NCBI RefSeq assembly: GCF_014639235.1
Contig: NZ_BMFU01000006.1
Location: 1 to 64,000 of the forward strand
Length of the DNA: 64,000 nt
Direction: 5' to 3'
DNA from: Paenibacillus silvae
Lineage (GTDB): Bacteria > Bacillota > Bacilli > Paenibacillales > Paenibacillaceae
In this document: positions 25,314 to 33,414 of the stretch, in pieces
How positions within the stretch are numbered: the stretch's first letter is position 1
Layout of the letters: each line of letters opens with the position of its first letter
Notes under the pieces: model-generated
Database searches by the model: none
What the model was told of the DNA's origin: nothing
Seen by the model: the letters and a program-made list of their open reading frames with translations, nothing else
Translations under genes and position numbers: made by a program

Positions 25314-25599
25314 CTGTGTATATATATTATGTTAACCATACTCAAAAACCTAATTTAACCTCATTCATATTTTAGCGCATAAATCATAAAGGTAATGAAC
25401 CATTCATGCCCTTGATCAAAATAGGTTACGTCGTGAATTATTCACCCTATTCAGTTTACATAATGATTCCACTGACCAAACGTCACCTCGCCATCCATAC
25501 AGCGATTGCATCTGGATTCCAGGCAGCTGGTTAGCAGCCGGTTCTAAGGCTTAGAGACGTTAAGCCGTAGCTCGCCTTGCATGACCATAAATCTCCGTT

Positions 25600-26961
25600 T
25601 TATGCTGACTTGCCTGAAGCCTCAACCATGCCATCGGTATGTGATTCAGCCAGTTCCGCAGCGATGTCTTTGCTGCCAAGACCATTAAACAACAGATTCA
25701 TAAAGATGGCTGTAAAGCTGCCTGCAATAATACCATTGCCCAGCATAATCTGAGCCCAGGCTGGCGCACCAGCGAACAGCTGAGGTACTACGGTAACACC
25801 TAGCCCCATGCCAACTGAACAAGCAATAATGAACAGGTTCTCATGCCGGCTCAGGTCTACCTGAGTACCAATAATACGAATGCCTGAGGAAACAACCATA
25901 CCGAACAGTGCAACCATCGCACCGCCAAGCACCGAACCTGGTACAAGCTGCGCAAGCGCGGCAATTTTCGGTACAAAGCCGATGACAATCAGCAATCCAC
26001 CTGCAACAACGATGACATCACGTGTCTTGACTCGGGTCATCTGCACAAGGCCTACATTTTGCGAATACGTCGTATATGGAAAGGAGTTGAAAATCCCGCC
26101 AAGCACAATAGCCAGTCCCTCTGCACGATATCCACGCGCCAAATCCTTGGAAGTCAGATCCTTGTCCAAGATTTTACCCAGTGCCATAAACACACCCGTA
26201 GATTCGGCCACACTGACAATCGCGACCAGAATCATCGTCAGAATAGGAACGATCTCAAAGGTTGGTTTCCCGAAATAGAAGGGCTGAACCATATGGAACC
26301 AGCTTGCGTCACGAATGGGTGCAAAGTTAACCTCCCCCATAAAGCCGGCAGCCACTGTACCAGCGAACAGACCAATCAATACAGAGATGGAACGTACAAA
26401 CCCTGTAGTGAAACGAGTCATCAGAATGATAAAGACCAGCACACCGAAACCAAGCAGCAGGTGCACACCGCTGCCAAAGTCCTCAGCACCTTGACCGCCA
26501 CCCAAATCGTTAAATGCGACCGGAATCAGTGTCAGCCCAATAATGGTGACGACGGAACCTGTAACTACTGGTGGAAAGAGCCGAATTAATTTACCGAAAA
26601 TTCCTGAGAAAATGAGCACGAACAGACCGGAGGCAATAATTGCACCGTAAATGGCAGATACTCCGCTGCTCTGTCCGATCATTATCATCGGGGATACCGC
26701 CTGAAAAGCACAGCCGAGCATGACTGGCAGCCCTACGCCGAAATATTTATTGCCCCAAACCTGAAGCAGCGTCGCTACTCCACAGGCAAGCAGGTCAATT
26801 GCAATCAAATAGGTAAGTTGCTCCTGTGTAAATCCAAGTGCGCTGCTGACGATTAGCGGCACAACCACAGCACCTGCATACATCGCAAGCACATGCTGAA
26901 GTCCGAGCGAGAAGGTTTTGACCGGATGCCGATGACGCTGAAAAATACGTTCCCGTGCCAT
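25600..26961 (-). CDS. pbuX: Xanthine/purine permease (nucleobase:cation symporter-2)
   Basis: About 453 residues with 12-14 membrane segments of the NCS2 family. Signatures are LGLQHVLAMYAGAVVVPLIVS at the N-terminus, the pore helix GLPVMLGCAFQAVSPMI, and the Glu-containing VSVAESTGVFMALGKI followed by FNSFPYTTYSQNVGLVQMT. The start is ATG 26961, one nucleotide after the xpt stop (TGA-T-ATG). With xpt and the purine riboswitch upstream, the identity as the xanthine permease is secure by context. Confidence 0.93.
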   Translation of the reverse strand: MARERIFQRHRHPVKTFSLGLQHVLAMYAGAVVVPLIVSSALGFTQEQLTYLIAIDLLACGVATLLQVWGNKYFGVGLPVMLGCAFQAVSPMIMIGQSSGVSAIYGAIIASGLFVLIFSGIFGKLIRLFPPVVTGSVVTIIGLTLIPVAFNDLGGGQGAEDFGSGVHLLLGFGVLVFIILMTRFTTGFVRSISVLIGLFAGTVAAGFMGEVNFAPIRDASWFHMVQPFYFGKPTFEIVPILTMILVAIVSVAESTGVFMALGKILDKDLTSKDLARGYRAEGLAIVLGGIFNSFPYTTYSQNVGLVQMTRVKTRDVIVVAGGLLIVIGFVPKIAALAQLVPGSVLGGAMVALFGMVVSSGIRIIGTQVDLSRHENLFIIACSVGMGLGVTVVPQLFAGAPAWAQIMLGNGIIAGSFTAIFMNLLFNGLGSKDIAAELAESHTDGMVEASGKSA

Positions 26962-26962
26962 A

Positions 26963-27550
26963 TCAGTTCGTGCCCTCCTCATCCGCAAAAGTTACTTGTC
27001 CATTGGAAAGCGCTCCGATGCGAACCAGGGATTCCACCCGGTAACCCGCTTCCTTCAAAAGACGCCCTCCAGGCTGAAAGGCTTTTTCAATGACAATCCC
27101 GATACCGACCACTTCCGCGCCAACCTGCTCCACAATACGTGCCAGACCAAAGGCTGCTTCGCCGTTCGCCAGAAAATCATCAATGATCAGTACGCGATCC
27201 CCGGGGTTCATAAACTTTTTGGCAACCGTAATCTCATTCGTCTCCTGCTTGGTGAAAGAGTACACCTTCTCCACCAGAATATCTTCAGTCAAGGTAAGAG
27301 ACTTCTGCTTACGGGCGAAGATCAGCGGAACGTTGAGTTCAAGTGCAGTCATAATGCCCGGCGCGATCCCGGATGATTCAATCGTCAGCACTCGTGTGAT
27401 GCTCTCGCCCTCAAAGCGGCGAATGAACTCTTTCCCCACTTCCTTCATCAGCACCGGGTCCATCTGGTGGTTCAGGAATGAGTCTACTTTCAGTACCTGC
27501 TCGGACAGAACAATGCCTTCCTGTCTTACTTTGTCTTTTAAAAATTGCAT
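26963..27550 (-). CDS. xpt: Xanthine phosphoribosyltransferase
   Basis: 195 residues of the type I PRTase family, converting xanthine and PRPP to XMP. The PRPP-binding loop is VLIIDDFLANGEAAFGL, and the N-terminal KVDSFLNHQMDPVLMKEVGKEF is characteristic of Xpt. A further conserved stretch is IESSGIAPGIM. It is the first gene of the xpt-pbuX operon, coupled to pbuX and preceded by a purine riboswitch. Confidence 0.95.
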   Translation of the reverse strand: MQFLKDKVRQEGIVLSEQVLKVDSFLNHQMDPVLMKEVGKEFIRRFEGESITRVLTIESSGIAPGIMTALELNVPLIFARKQKSLTLTEDILVEKVYSFTKQETNEITVAKKFMNPGDRVLIIDDFLANGEAAFGLARIVEQVGAEVVGIGIVIEKAFQPGGRLLKEAGYRVESLVRIGALSNGQVTFADEEGTN

Positions 27551-27616
27551 TATTTTTTCCTCCCAAGTAGCCCTTTACCTGCAAGTACAGTCAGTTCATA
27601 TCTCTCCCGCGTGGAT

Positions 27617-27681
27617 AAAAAGGCAAAAAGCCCGCCTTTTCACACCTGCGGCGTTAACCGGAGACGGGAAAGACGGGCTTG
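27617..27681 (-). terminator. Riboswitch-controlled intrinsic terminator
   Basis: On the minus strand AAGCCCGTCTTT and AAAGGCGGGCTT form a stem followed by a T run, 66 nt before the xpt start. It sits about 105 nt downstream of the aptamer and is presumably the expression platform terminating xpt-pbuX in high purine. Confidence 0.7.
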
Positions 27682-27788
27682 TTCCTGATTGGACAAGCCG
27701 CGTGAACACTGCAAACACCTTGGGCGAGGCTCAACCAGCATACAGCGGTATACCTGACCTTCGTCCGCCCAGGGCGCAGAAGCATTCT

Positions 27789-27860
27789 TCCCGTAGTCCA
27801 ATCATTCCGGTGATCGGGTAGAGACATGCAGGCCTATTCCTGCACATATACGAGTAACGG
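27789..27860 (-). ncRNA. Purine riboswitch aptamer (guanine/xanthine class)
   Basis: Read on the minus strand: P1 strand and J1/2 (CGTTACTCGTATATG), P2 hairpin (TGCAGGAATAGGCCTGCA), J2/3 (TGTCTCTACC), P3 (CGATCACCGGAATGATTGG), and J3/1 with GACTACG. The specificity base is C (GACTAC), not U, indicating guanine/hypoxanthine/xanthine rather than adenine. The loops GGAATAG and CACCGGAA match the conserved kissing loops less exactly. It precedes xpt-pbuX, its usual regulon. Confidence 0.9.
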
Positions 27861-28141
27861 CATATTCTATTCATTTTAACTCCATGATTCGATCTCAATT
27901 GTATAATTGCGAACCTTGAATATAAAAAGTTAAATAACACGGACAATGTTAGAAGTATACCGAATCTGCCGCTTGAAATAAAGTAGTATTTTCATGGAAT
28001 TTGCGGAAAATATGTTTTATTTGCAAACAGGGGATGATTGATTTTCATTTTTTTTGTACAATATGAGAACAAAGCGCGTCCTTGAGGGAATCGATATAGG
28101 AGGCGGCAGCTTGAATCCAGAGGTTAAAGGAGTTTGTCACA

Positions 28142-28636
28142 ATGAAAGGTATATTGAAAGAATTCAAGGAGTTTGCCGTTCGCGGCAACGTCATTGACCT
28201 GGCGGTGGGTGTTATTATCGGAGCGGCATTCGGTAAAATCGTAACGTCCCTCGTCAATGACATCATCATGCCTCCAGTGGGAAAATTGCTCGGCGGAATT
28301 GATTTCAGCCAGAAAATCATTAATCTTGACCCCGGTGTGAAAACAGCAAGCGGACAAGATATCACAACACTGGCTCAAGCGAACGAAGCGGGCGCTACGG
28401 TCATTGCGTATGGCCAATTTATCAACGTATTGATTGATTTCATTATCGTGGCATTCTGTATCTTTATGCTGGTTAAAGGCATTAACTATTTGAAGCGCAA
28501 AGAGCATACCAAACCGGAACCCGAAAAGACAACCAAAGCATGCAAATACTGTCTGTCTGAAATTCCGGCTGCAGCTACCCGCTGCTCCCACTGTACTTCA
28601 CAACTGGAAGCAGAAGGAAGCAATGCTCCGGCATAG
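28142..28636 (+). CDS. mscL: Large-conductance mechanosensitive channel with C-terminal zinc ribbon
   Basis: 164 residues. The first 125 are a standard MscL: KEFKEFAVRGNVIDLAVGVIIGAAFGKIV (N-terminal helix and TM1), then a periplasmic loop, then FINVLIDFIIVAFCIFMLVKGINYL (TM2). Beyond the normal end, a Cys4 zinc-ribbon-like tail is present: ACKYCLSEIPAAATRCSHC. The usual length is about 130-150 residues, so the tail is an addition. AAAGGAG precedes the ATG and it is monocistronic. It forms the osmotic-downshock emergency valve. Confidence 0.93.
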   Translation: MKGILKEFKEFAVRGNVIDLAVGVIIGAAFGKIVTSLVNDIIMPPVGKLLGGIDFSQKIINLDPGVKTASGQDITTLAQANEAGATVIAYGQFINVLIDFIIVAFCIFMLVKGINYLKRKEHTKPEPEKTTKACKYCLSEIPAAATRCSHCTSQLEAEGSNAPA

Positions 28637-28690
28637 TTGAAAAGCAAGTTATCATGAGGTCAGGATATGTAATCAGACCTGCGGATATTC

Positions 28691-28720
28691 AGGTTCCACC
28701 TTACAGGTGGGGCCTTTTTT
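28691..28720 (+). terminator. Terminator of mscL
   Basis: AGGTTCCACCT/AGGTGGGGCCT stem (with G-U pairs) followed by TTTTT. Confidence 0.8.
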
Positions 28721-28817
28721 CATTCCTATAGCAACCGGGACCTCATACATTGTTGTGCAATGCAATTTGTTTATGTTTCGTCTTTGCGATCGCAATGTTC
28801 AATAAGCGTACAAAAAC

Positions 28818-29120
28818 CTAGAAGCGCCGTGGCAACAGATGCTCCAAAATCGCTTTGAGGTCCTTGTCTTCCTTGTATACCTCTTCCCCCGTGTCCAGCT
28901 CGGTTACCCGAATAAACTCGAAATTTGCGCTTGCATCGATTGGTTTGAACAACAATTGCGCCTCGTCCTCCAGACGAACATTAAATCCCATGTCTTTAAA
29001 CATCGTTACAAGTTGATTGGTCGCAGGCTCCTGGCCTTGCCCTACAAATATAAGTCCCCGAAGGGTTTTACGCTCCTGAGGTTGCGGATAAATCACCTGA
29101 AAGTGTACAATGCATTCCAT
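28818..29120 (-). CDS. Hypothetical protein, 100 residues
   Basis: A small soluble mixed alpha/beta protein (MECIVHFQVIYPQPQERKTL, then FVGQGQEPATNQLVTMFKDM and NFEFIRVTELDTGEEVYKED). No signal or membrane segment. It ends LLPRRF. It reads as a real gene with regular amphipathic pattern but no family is recognised; it is divergent from the NUDIX gene. Confidence 0.65.
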   Translation of the reverse strand: MECIVHFQVIYPQPQERKTLRGLIFVGQGQEPATNQLVTMFKDMGFNVRLEDEAQLLFKPIDASANFEFIRVTELDTGEEVYKEDKDLKAILEHLLPRRF

Positions 29121-29243
29121 ACAATCGTTCCCCTTTCGTTAGAAACAAGCTTTTTGAAATATTTTTTTTGAAACAATTTCATCCTTTAAAAAACTTTGTG
29201 AAATTTTGAACTTTAAATTCTGCTATATAAGGAGATACGTTTC

Positions 29244-29951
29244 ATGACCCAAGAACGTTTCGACATTTATGACAATCAGCAGCAATGGATTGGTACAGCG
29301 CCGCGAAGCGAGGTGCATGCCCGCGGATATTGGCATCGTTCCTTCCACTGCTGGATCGTGCGCGATGAAGGTAACACACGCATGGTTCTGTTTCAGCGGC
29401 GGCGGGATATCAAGGATACGTTCCCCAGCTATTATGACATCACCGCTGCTGGTCATCTAGCTGCGGGCGAACAGCTCCAGGATGCAAGCCGCGAACTGGA
29501 GGAAGAGCTCGGTGTACATACTCCCTTTGATGCGCTCACTTACCTGCTTACAGCCGAACAGCAGCTTCAGGGTGAGGTACGTGGAGTTCCATTTATTGAT
29601 CGGGAGATCAGCTCCGTTTATGGCCTGTGCCTGAACCAGCCTCTGGAGTCTTATGTGCTGCAAGCAAGCGAGGTGGACAGCCTGTTCGAAGCACCGCTGG
29701 ACGAGTTACTCGCCCTTTTCCGCCAAGAGACAGATGTGGTTCGAGCATCAGGTATACGCCCGAAAGTGTCTGCCTTGAAGCCGGAGGGTACAGCACCTTC
29801 AAACGCGGTACACTTCAATCGCAGCGGTCACAAGCCATTTGCCAATTCTGCACGGATCATCAGCGACGTACGAGCAACAGATTTTGTGCCGCACGGTACA
29901 AAATATTATATGGATGTGCTTGAAGCACTGAAATGCCTGCGGAGCACATAA
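29244..29951 (+). CDS. NUDIX hydrolase (IPP-isomerase-like subfamily)
   Basis: 235 residues. The NUDIX box GHLAAGEQLQDASRELEEELG has six residues between the first Glu and Arg-Glu, as in the IDI1-like subgroup. The N-terminus FDIYDNQQQWIGTAPRSEVH (then GYWHRSFHCWIV) is the subgroup hallmark. Substrates in the family are nucleotide diphosphates or prenyl diphosphates, so the exact substrate is open. AAGGAG lies before the start. It is monocistronic. The C-terminal 60 residues extend past the core domain. Confidence 0.88.
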   Translation: MTQERFDIYDNQQQWIGTAPRSEVHARGYWHRSFHCWIVRDEGNTRMVLFQRRRDIKDTFPSYYDITAAGHLAAGEQLQDASRELEEELGVHTPFDALTYLLTAEQQLQGEVRGVPFIDREISSVYGLCLNQPLESYVLQASEVDSLFEAPLDELLALFRQETDVVRASGIRPKVSALKPEGTAPSNAVHFNRSGHKPFANSARIISDVRATDFVPHGTKYYMDVLEALKCLRST

Positions 29952-29974
29952 CTTCATTTTCTCAATAATCGTAC

Positions 29975-30290
29975 CGCTTCATACCTGCATAACAGCATCA
30001 CTTTATAACTGCCTGACAGTATCACTTTATACCTGTCTGACAGCATCTCTTAATACCTGTGTGAGCATTACCCGTGCCTGCACCAACATTACTTATCTAT
30101 GCACTACAGTACCATTTATATTTGTACAAAAGCGCTACTTATAACACCACTCATATCTATACGACAGCACTACTTGTATCTACCACTCATACCTATACAA
30201 AAGCATACTTGTATCTGACGACTGCACCACTTACATCTTTACAATGGCACTATTCATATCTCCATAACAGCTTCACATCATACCTCTACT
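29975..30290 (+). repeat. Degenerate tandem repeat of roughly 24 nt
   Basis: Variants of a unit like CATCACTTTATACCTGTCTGACAG recur with imperfect spacing; the first three copies (about 29,990-30,060) are clear and later ones decay (e.g. CACTACTTGTATCTACC, CTCATACCTATACAAAAGC). A Thr/Tyr-rich frame across it looks like a by-product, not a gene. Confidence 0.5.
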
Positions 30291-30309
30291 ATTCACTGGG
30301 CGGCGAACG

Positions 30310-30335
30310 GATGCTGTGATAAACGTCACAGCATC
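30310..30335. repeat. Perfect 10-bp stem-loop
   Basis: GATGCTGTGA, a 6-nt loop, TCACAGCATC. No T run follows, so it is not clearly a terminator. Confidence 0.6.
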
Positions 30336-30623
30336 TGCTGTAACCGCACACCGTCAATGATACATCGGGCACACAAAATTTCACGATGCTTGTAACCCGA
30401 CAGGATCACCTTGCATCTCTCCCCCCTACGTTCACCCATGATCCATGATCATCACACAAGTCAGCGCTGTACCAGCTCTTCAACCACATATTTTGACAGC
30501 CGTATCCTGTAATTGGGACTTGAAGGCCAGTTAGTTCACGAACCAGACAGTCTAATTCAACAGTGATCGGCTGGATGTATCCCGAAACCGAGAAACATTG
30601 GGCAATCAGACCCGGTAACATTG

Positions 30624-30823
30624 TAACGATCTCAGGAAACGCTATTTGCCCCATTTTGGAGTGTTTAAAAACGTAACGATTCCCAGAGACGTTATTCGGC
30701 CGAAAATAGCCTGATTTGCGTTGAAAAGTCACTCCTTGCACTAAATAGCGTTCCTGGAAATCGTTAAAAAGTAGATAATGCGATTTTCTGCCAAATAAGG
30801 TTTGTAGGAATCGTTAGCGCTCG
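30624..30823. repeat. Palindromic intergenic element, copy A
   Basis: Contains TAACGAT at 30624 and 30674 (50 nt apart) and the reverse complement ATCGTTA at 30760 and 30810 (50 nt apart), then GCGCTCG. The same 50-86-50 spacing recurs exactly at 40596-40795. Each unit continues with a related CCAGrrACGyTATT core. The inner two units face each other, so a transcript could form a long stem. Sequence between anchors has diverged while spacing is kept. Confidence 0.8.
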
Positions 30824-30895
30824 GACTATGGTGGTGATCACGGAGATTACATAGCTTGGATGCATCAAACGTTGCATTGTGTGAGGCTGCTGCCG

Positions 30896-31158
30896 CGGGA
30901 AGTGGGAAACATGGGGCATAGGTTACTTCATGTGAGTTCTGCTGTCGCAGGACGCGGGAACGTAGGATACGTTGCATCGTGTGGATGCTGCTACCGCAGG
31001 ATGCGGGAACGTGGGACACGTTACATCATGTGGGTGCCACTGTCACGGGACGCGGGGAACGCAGGATACATTATGCTTCTACCGCAGGACGCGGGAACGT
31101 AGGATACTTCACATCGAGTGGATGCCACTGTCACGGGACACGGGGAACGTGGGAGCAT
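30896..31158 (+). repeat. Minisatellite of about 49-50 nt
   Basis: Anchor CGGGAAC or CGGGGAAC occurs at 30955, 31004, 31053, 31092 and 31141 (steps of 49, 49, 39 and 49), with a divergent first unit near 30896. Units read GCAGGACGCGGGAACGTAGG and continue with a GTGGATGC block. Alternate units end CTACC or TGTCA. No spacers are present. Not related in sequence to the palindromic element next to it. Confidence 0.8.
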
Positions 31159-31222
31159 AAAAGTACATTGGAAGCTGGCGCCGAGCAAGCCACGACTAGG
31201 CTCACAAGTTACACTAGCAACT

Positions 31223-31275
31223 AAAAAAAAGAAGGACCAGGCAGCATGAATGTTGCGCAGGCCTTGTCCTTTTTG
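31223..31275. terminator. Bidirectional terminator 3' of the TrmB gene
   Basis: AAGGACCAGGC / GCCTTGTCCTT stem with A8 and T5 runs on either side; 88 nt past the stop of the minus-strand TrmB gene. Confidence 0.8.
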
Positions 31276-31362
31276 TTCGAACTTTCCCTCTACCTTGTTC
31301 TCTTCCTAATTGCCTCTAATACTTTTCCTGATTCCCTCTGATTCTTTTACTGTTTGTACCCG

Positions 31363-32166
31363 TTACTGTTCATTCTCTGATGAAAAGGAGGACCAGTATC
31401 GCGCAGCAATATCTGCATACCGCCCTCCGTATCGGCTTTCCAGTTCTCTGCCCATGTCCTGCTCCAGCTCATACAGCACCAGCTCCTGTGCAAAATGGCT
31501 CAGCAGCAGTCCGGTCATCACCGGATGCTCTGTGACCACCGCCTGGGTCGGACAGGACTCTCCGCGCATGCCAAGCATGCACCAGCGGCGATCCACGACC
31601 AGCGAGAACTTGCGGCCTGTGCCCGCCCCGCTTATCGGCAGCCTCGGCAAGGGCAGTGGCTGGTCCAGCATGCCTTCCCCGCCTTCACAGGACCACAACA
31701 GGCGCACCCCCCGAGACTCGGCACGCTGCAGGTCTTCCCGAAGCAACTCTGCCTCCTCACGCCAGACGTCCACCACAATCTCATGCTGCGCTGCGGCAAG
31801 CTCGCGGCTCAGGTTCTCAAACACATTTTTGTCGCCCTCTACATTGTAAAACACAGGCTTCTCCGGCTCGCTCTGTGGCATGCTTCTCTCCACATACGCC
31901 AGTGAAGTGTGCATCTGATCCGAGATCATACGAGTCATCTCTTCAGGCTTCAGCATACTGTACTTCGCTGGCTCTCCGGGGCTGCACCTGAGAAATCCTC
32001 GCTGCTCCAGCCGCTGCAAGGTAGCATACACATTCGAACGTGAAACGCCGAGACGTTTGGCAACCTCATACCCCGAGGCTGATCCCTGACGGGCCAGCTC
32101 CACCATAATTTTAGATTCCATCTCGGTGAATCCGAGATGACGCAAATGATGCAGCAGTTGGTCCAT
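31363..32166 (-). CDS. TrmB-family transcriptional regulator
   Basis: About 267 residues. The N-terminal winged HTH is LGFTEMESKIMVELARQGSA, then GYEVAKRLGVSRSNVYATLQ and RLEQRGFLRC. A linker helix and a C-terminal regulator domain follow (EIVVDVWREEAELLREDLQ...), the PLD-like fold of TrmB, often sugar-sensing. The start is ATG 32166, preceded by GGGGGGACAG; the open frame reaches 32193. It lies upstream of no obvious target on its strand; the neighbouring zinc-ribbon gene (32227) is 60 nt upstream. Confidence 0.88.
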   Translation of the reverse strand: MDQLLHHLRHLGFTEMESKIMVELARQGSASGYEVAKRLGVSRSNVYATLQRLEQRGFLRCSPGEPAKYSMLKPEEMTRMISDQMHTSLAYVERSMPQSEPEKPVFYNVEGDKNVFENLSRELAAAQHEIVVDVWREEAELLREDLQRAESRGVRLLWSCEGGEGMLDQPLPLPRLPISGAGTGRKFSLVVDRRWCMLGMRGESCPTQAVVTEHPVMTGLLLSHFAQELVLYELEQDMGRELESRYGGRYADIAARYWSSFSSENEQ

Positions 32167-32226
32167 ATTTCTGTCCCCCCATGCTGTCAGCAACCAGCAC
32201 TGCCTTATGGCAGTGCTTCTACTGCA

Positions 32227-33042
32227 TCAAATCTGCTCGGCTCCGCAGCGCGGGCACCACTTCGAGCCTTTGGGCAGTTCTGAAGCGCAAATCTGACATT
32301 TCACCATTTCGCGCGGCACTTCGGTCTGCACATCTACTGTGCTCACGATTGGATTGTTCTCTTTCCAGTAACGAATGCGCTCATCCAGCTCCTGCTGGCG
32401 CTCCCGCTCACGCTGCATCTCCTCTTCTCTGCGGCGCTCCCATTCCGCATCGAACGCTTCCTTCTCTTCCAGCGTGAACTCGGTGCTGTTAAATCCCGGC
32501 TCGGTCTCCAGATCGGCAATGGACGGAATTACCGTGTGATACGGTTCATCCTCTTCATGCTCATCTACAGCGGGTCCATTGAAAATAGACTGCTCCGCAG
32601 CCGGATTCTGAGCAACAGCGGCCTCATTTCTCGCCGTTTTCGCAGCTCCTGAAGCTCCTGCCGTTCCCGATGCAGCTGCACCTGGTTTGAATTCGCCCAG
32701 CTTGCGTCCACATTTCGGACAGAAGTTGGCATCCAGCGAGGCGACGTGTCCACACTCGCACAGCCGTTCATTTTTCAACTCGGCAATCTTGCCCCGCAGT
32801 GCGTCAATCTCGTCCTGCAGCTCGTCACACAGATGAGACAGGTCCACCATCTCTTTTTCGGCCCGTGTCATATCCTGAGCACGATAACCTTCGTAGAAGA
32901 TACGTCCCATATCGGTAAAATGGACTTCCTGTTCCTGCTGCAAGCCCACAATCTGATTGTTTATTTTGCCAATCTCAACCGCATGCTGTGCACGCTCTGT
33001 TGCTTTGTTTGCTCCGTTTCTGATGCGTTGAAGCAGATTCAT
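32227..33042 (-). CDS. Coiled-coil protein with two zinc ribbons
   Basis: About 271 residues. The N-terminal half is a long coiled coil (INNQIVGLQQEQEVHFTDMG and LSHLCDELQDEIDALRGKIA). The first zinc ribbon is CECGHVASLDANFCPKCGRK, then an Ala-rich and acidic linker, a charged Glu/Arg helix (EEMQRERERQQELDERI), and a second zinc ribbon CQICASELPKGSKWCPRCG at the C-terminus. Start is the second ATG because AGGAGGA is 6-7 nt from it. No family name is recognised; it is probably cytosolic. Confidence 0.78.
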   Translation of the reverse strand: MNLLQRIRNGANKATERAQHAVEIGKINNQIVGLQQEQEVHFTDMGRIFYEGYRAQDMTRAEKEMVDLSHLCDELQDEIDALRGKIAELKNERLCECGHVASLDANFCPKCGRKLGEFKPGAAASGTAGASGAAKTARNEAAVAQNPAAEQSIFNGPAVDEHEEDEPYHTVIPSIADLETEPGFNSTEFTLEEKEAFDAEWERRREEEMQRERERQQELDERIRYWKENNPIVSTVDVQTEVPREMVKCQICASELPKGSKWCPRCGAEQI

Positions 33043-33414
33043 ATTCATTCCTCCTCTGTCCCGTCAAAACAATATCATTTCATTTTCATTCGTCGTTGAT
33101 CTGCCATTCGCGACATGCGAACAGCCCGGATATATTACTTATACGATATGAAGCCAAAAAGTTGCGAAAACTTGCGCAGTTCCCCTGGTAGATGCGGATT
33201 TTGGATACAAACAGGGGCTTTCGTCAAGACCATACGTTCGGTATAATGGAACTTTGGCCCCATACGAATGGAGTTATACGAATAGAATGCATGCTTGATT
33301 GCCTGCCTGCTAACTCTATCATACCAATTTACAATGTGATTGTGAAAAGGGCAAATGGTTTACTTTTGAAACGGGATAGTCCTATCCCTGAATGCATATA
33401 GAGGTGGATGAAAT

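Noticed and set aside
30074..30319. Thr/Tyr-rich 81-codon open frame
   Set aside because: It arises from a degenerate 24-nt repeat, has no ribosome binding site and no similarity to any protein I recognise.
30624..31158. CRISPR array
   Set aside because: Units are contiguous or in inverted pairs without unique spacers of fixed length, and no cas gene is present in the window.
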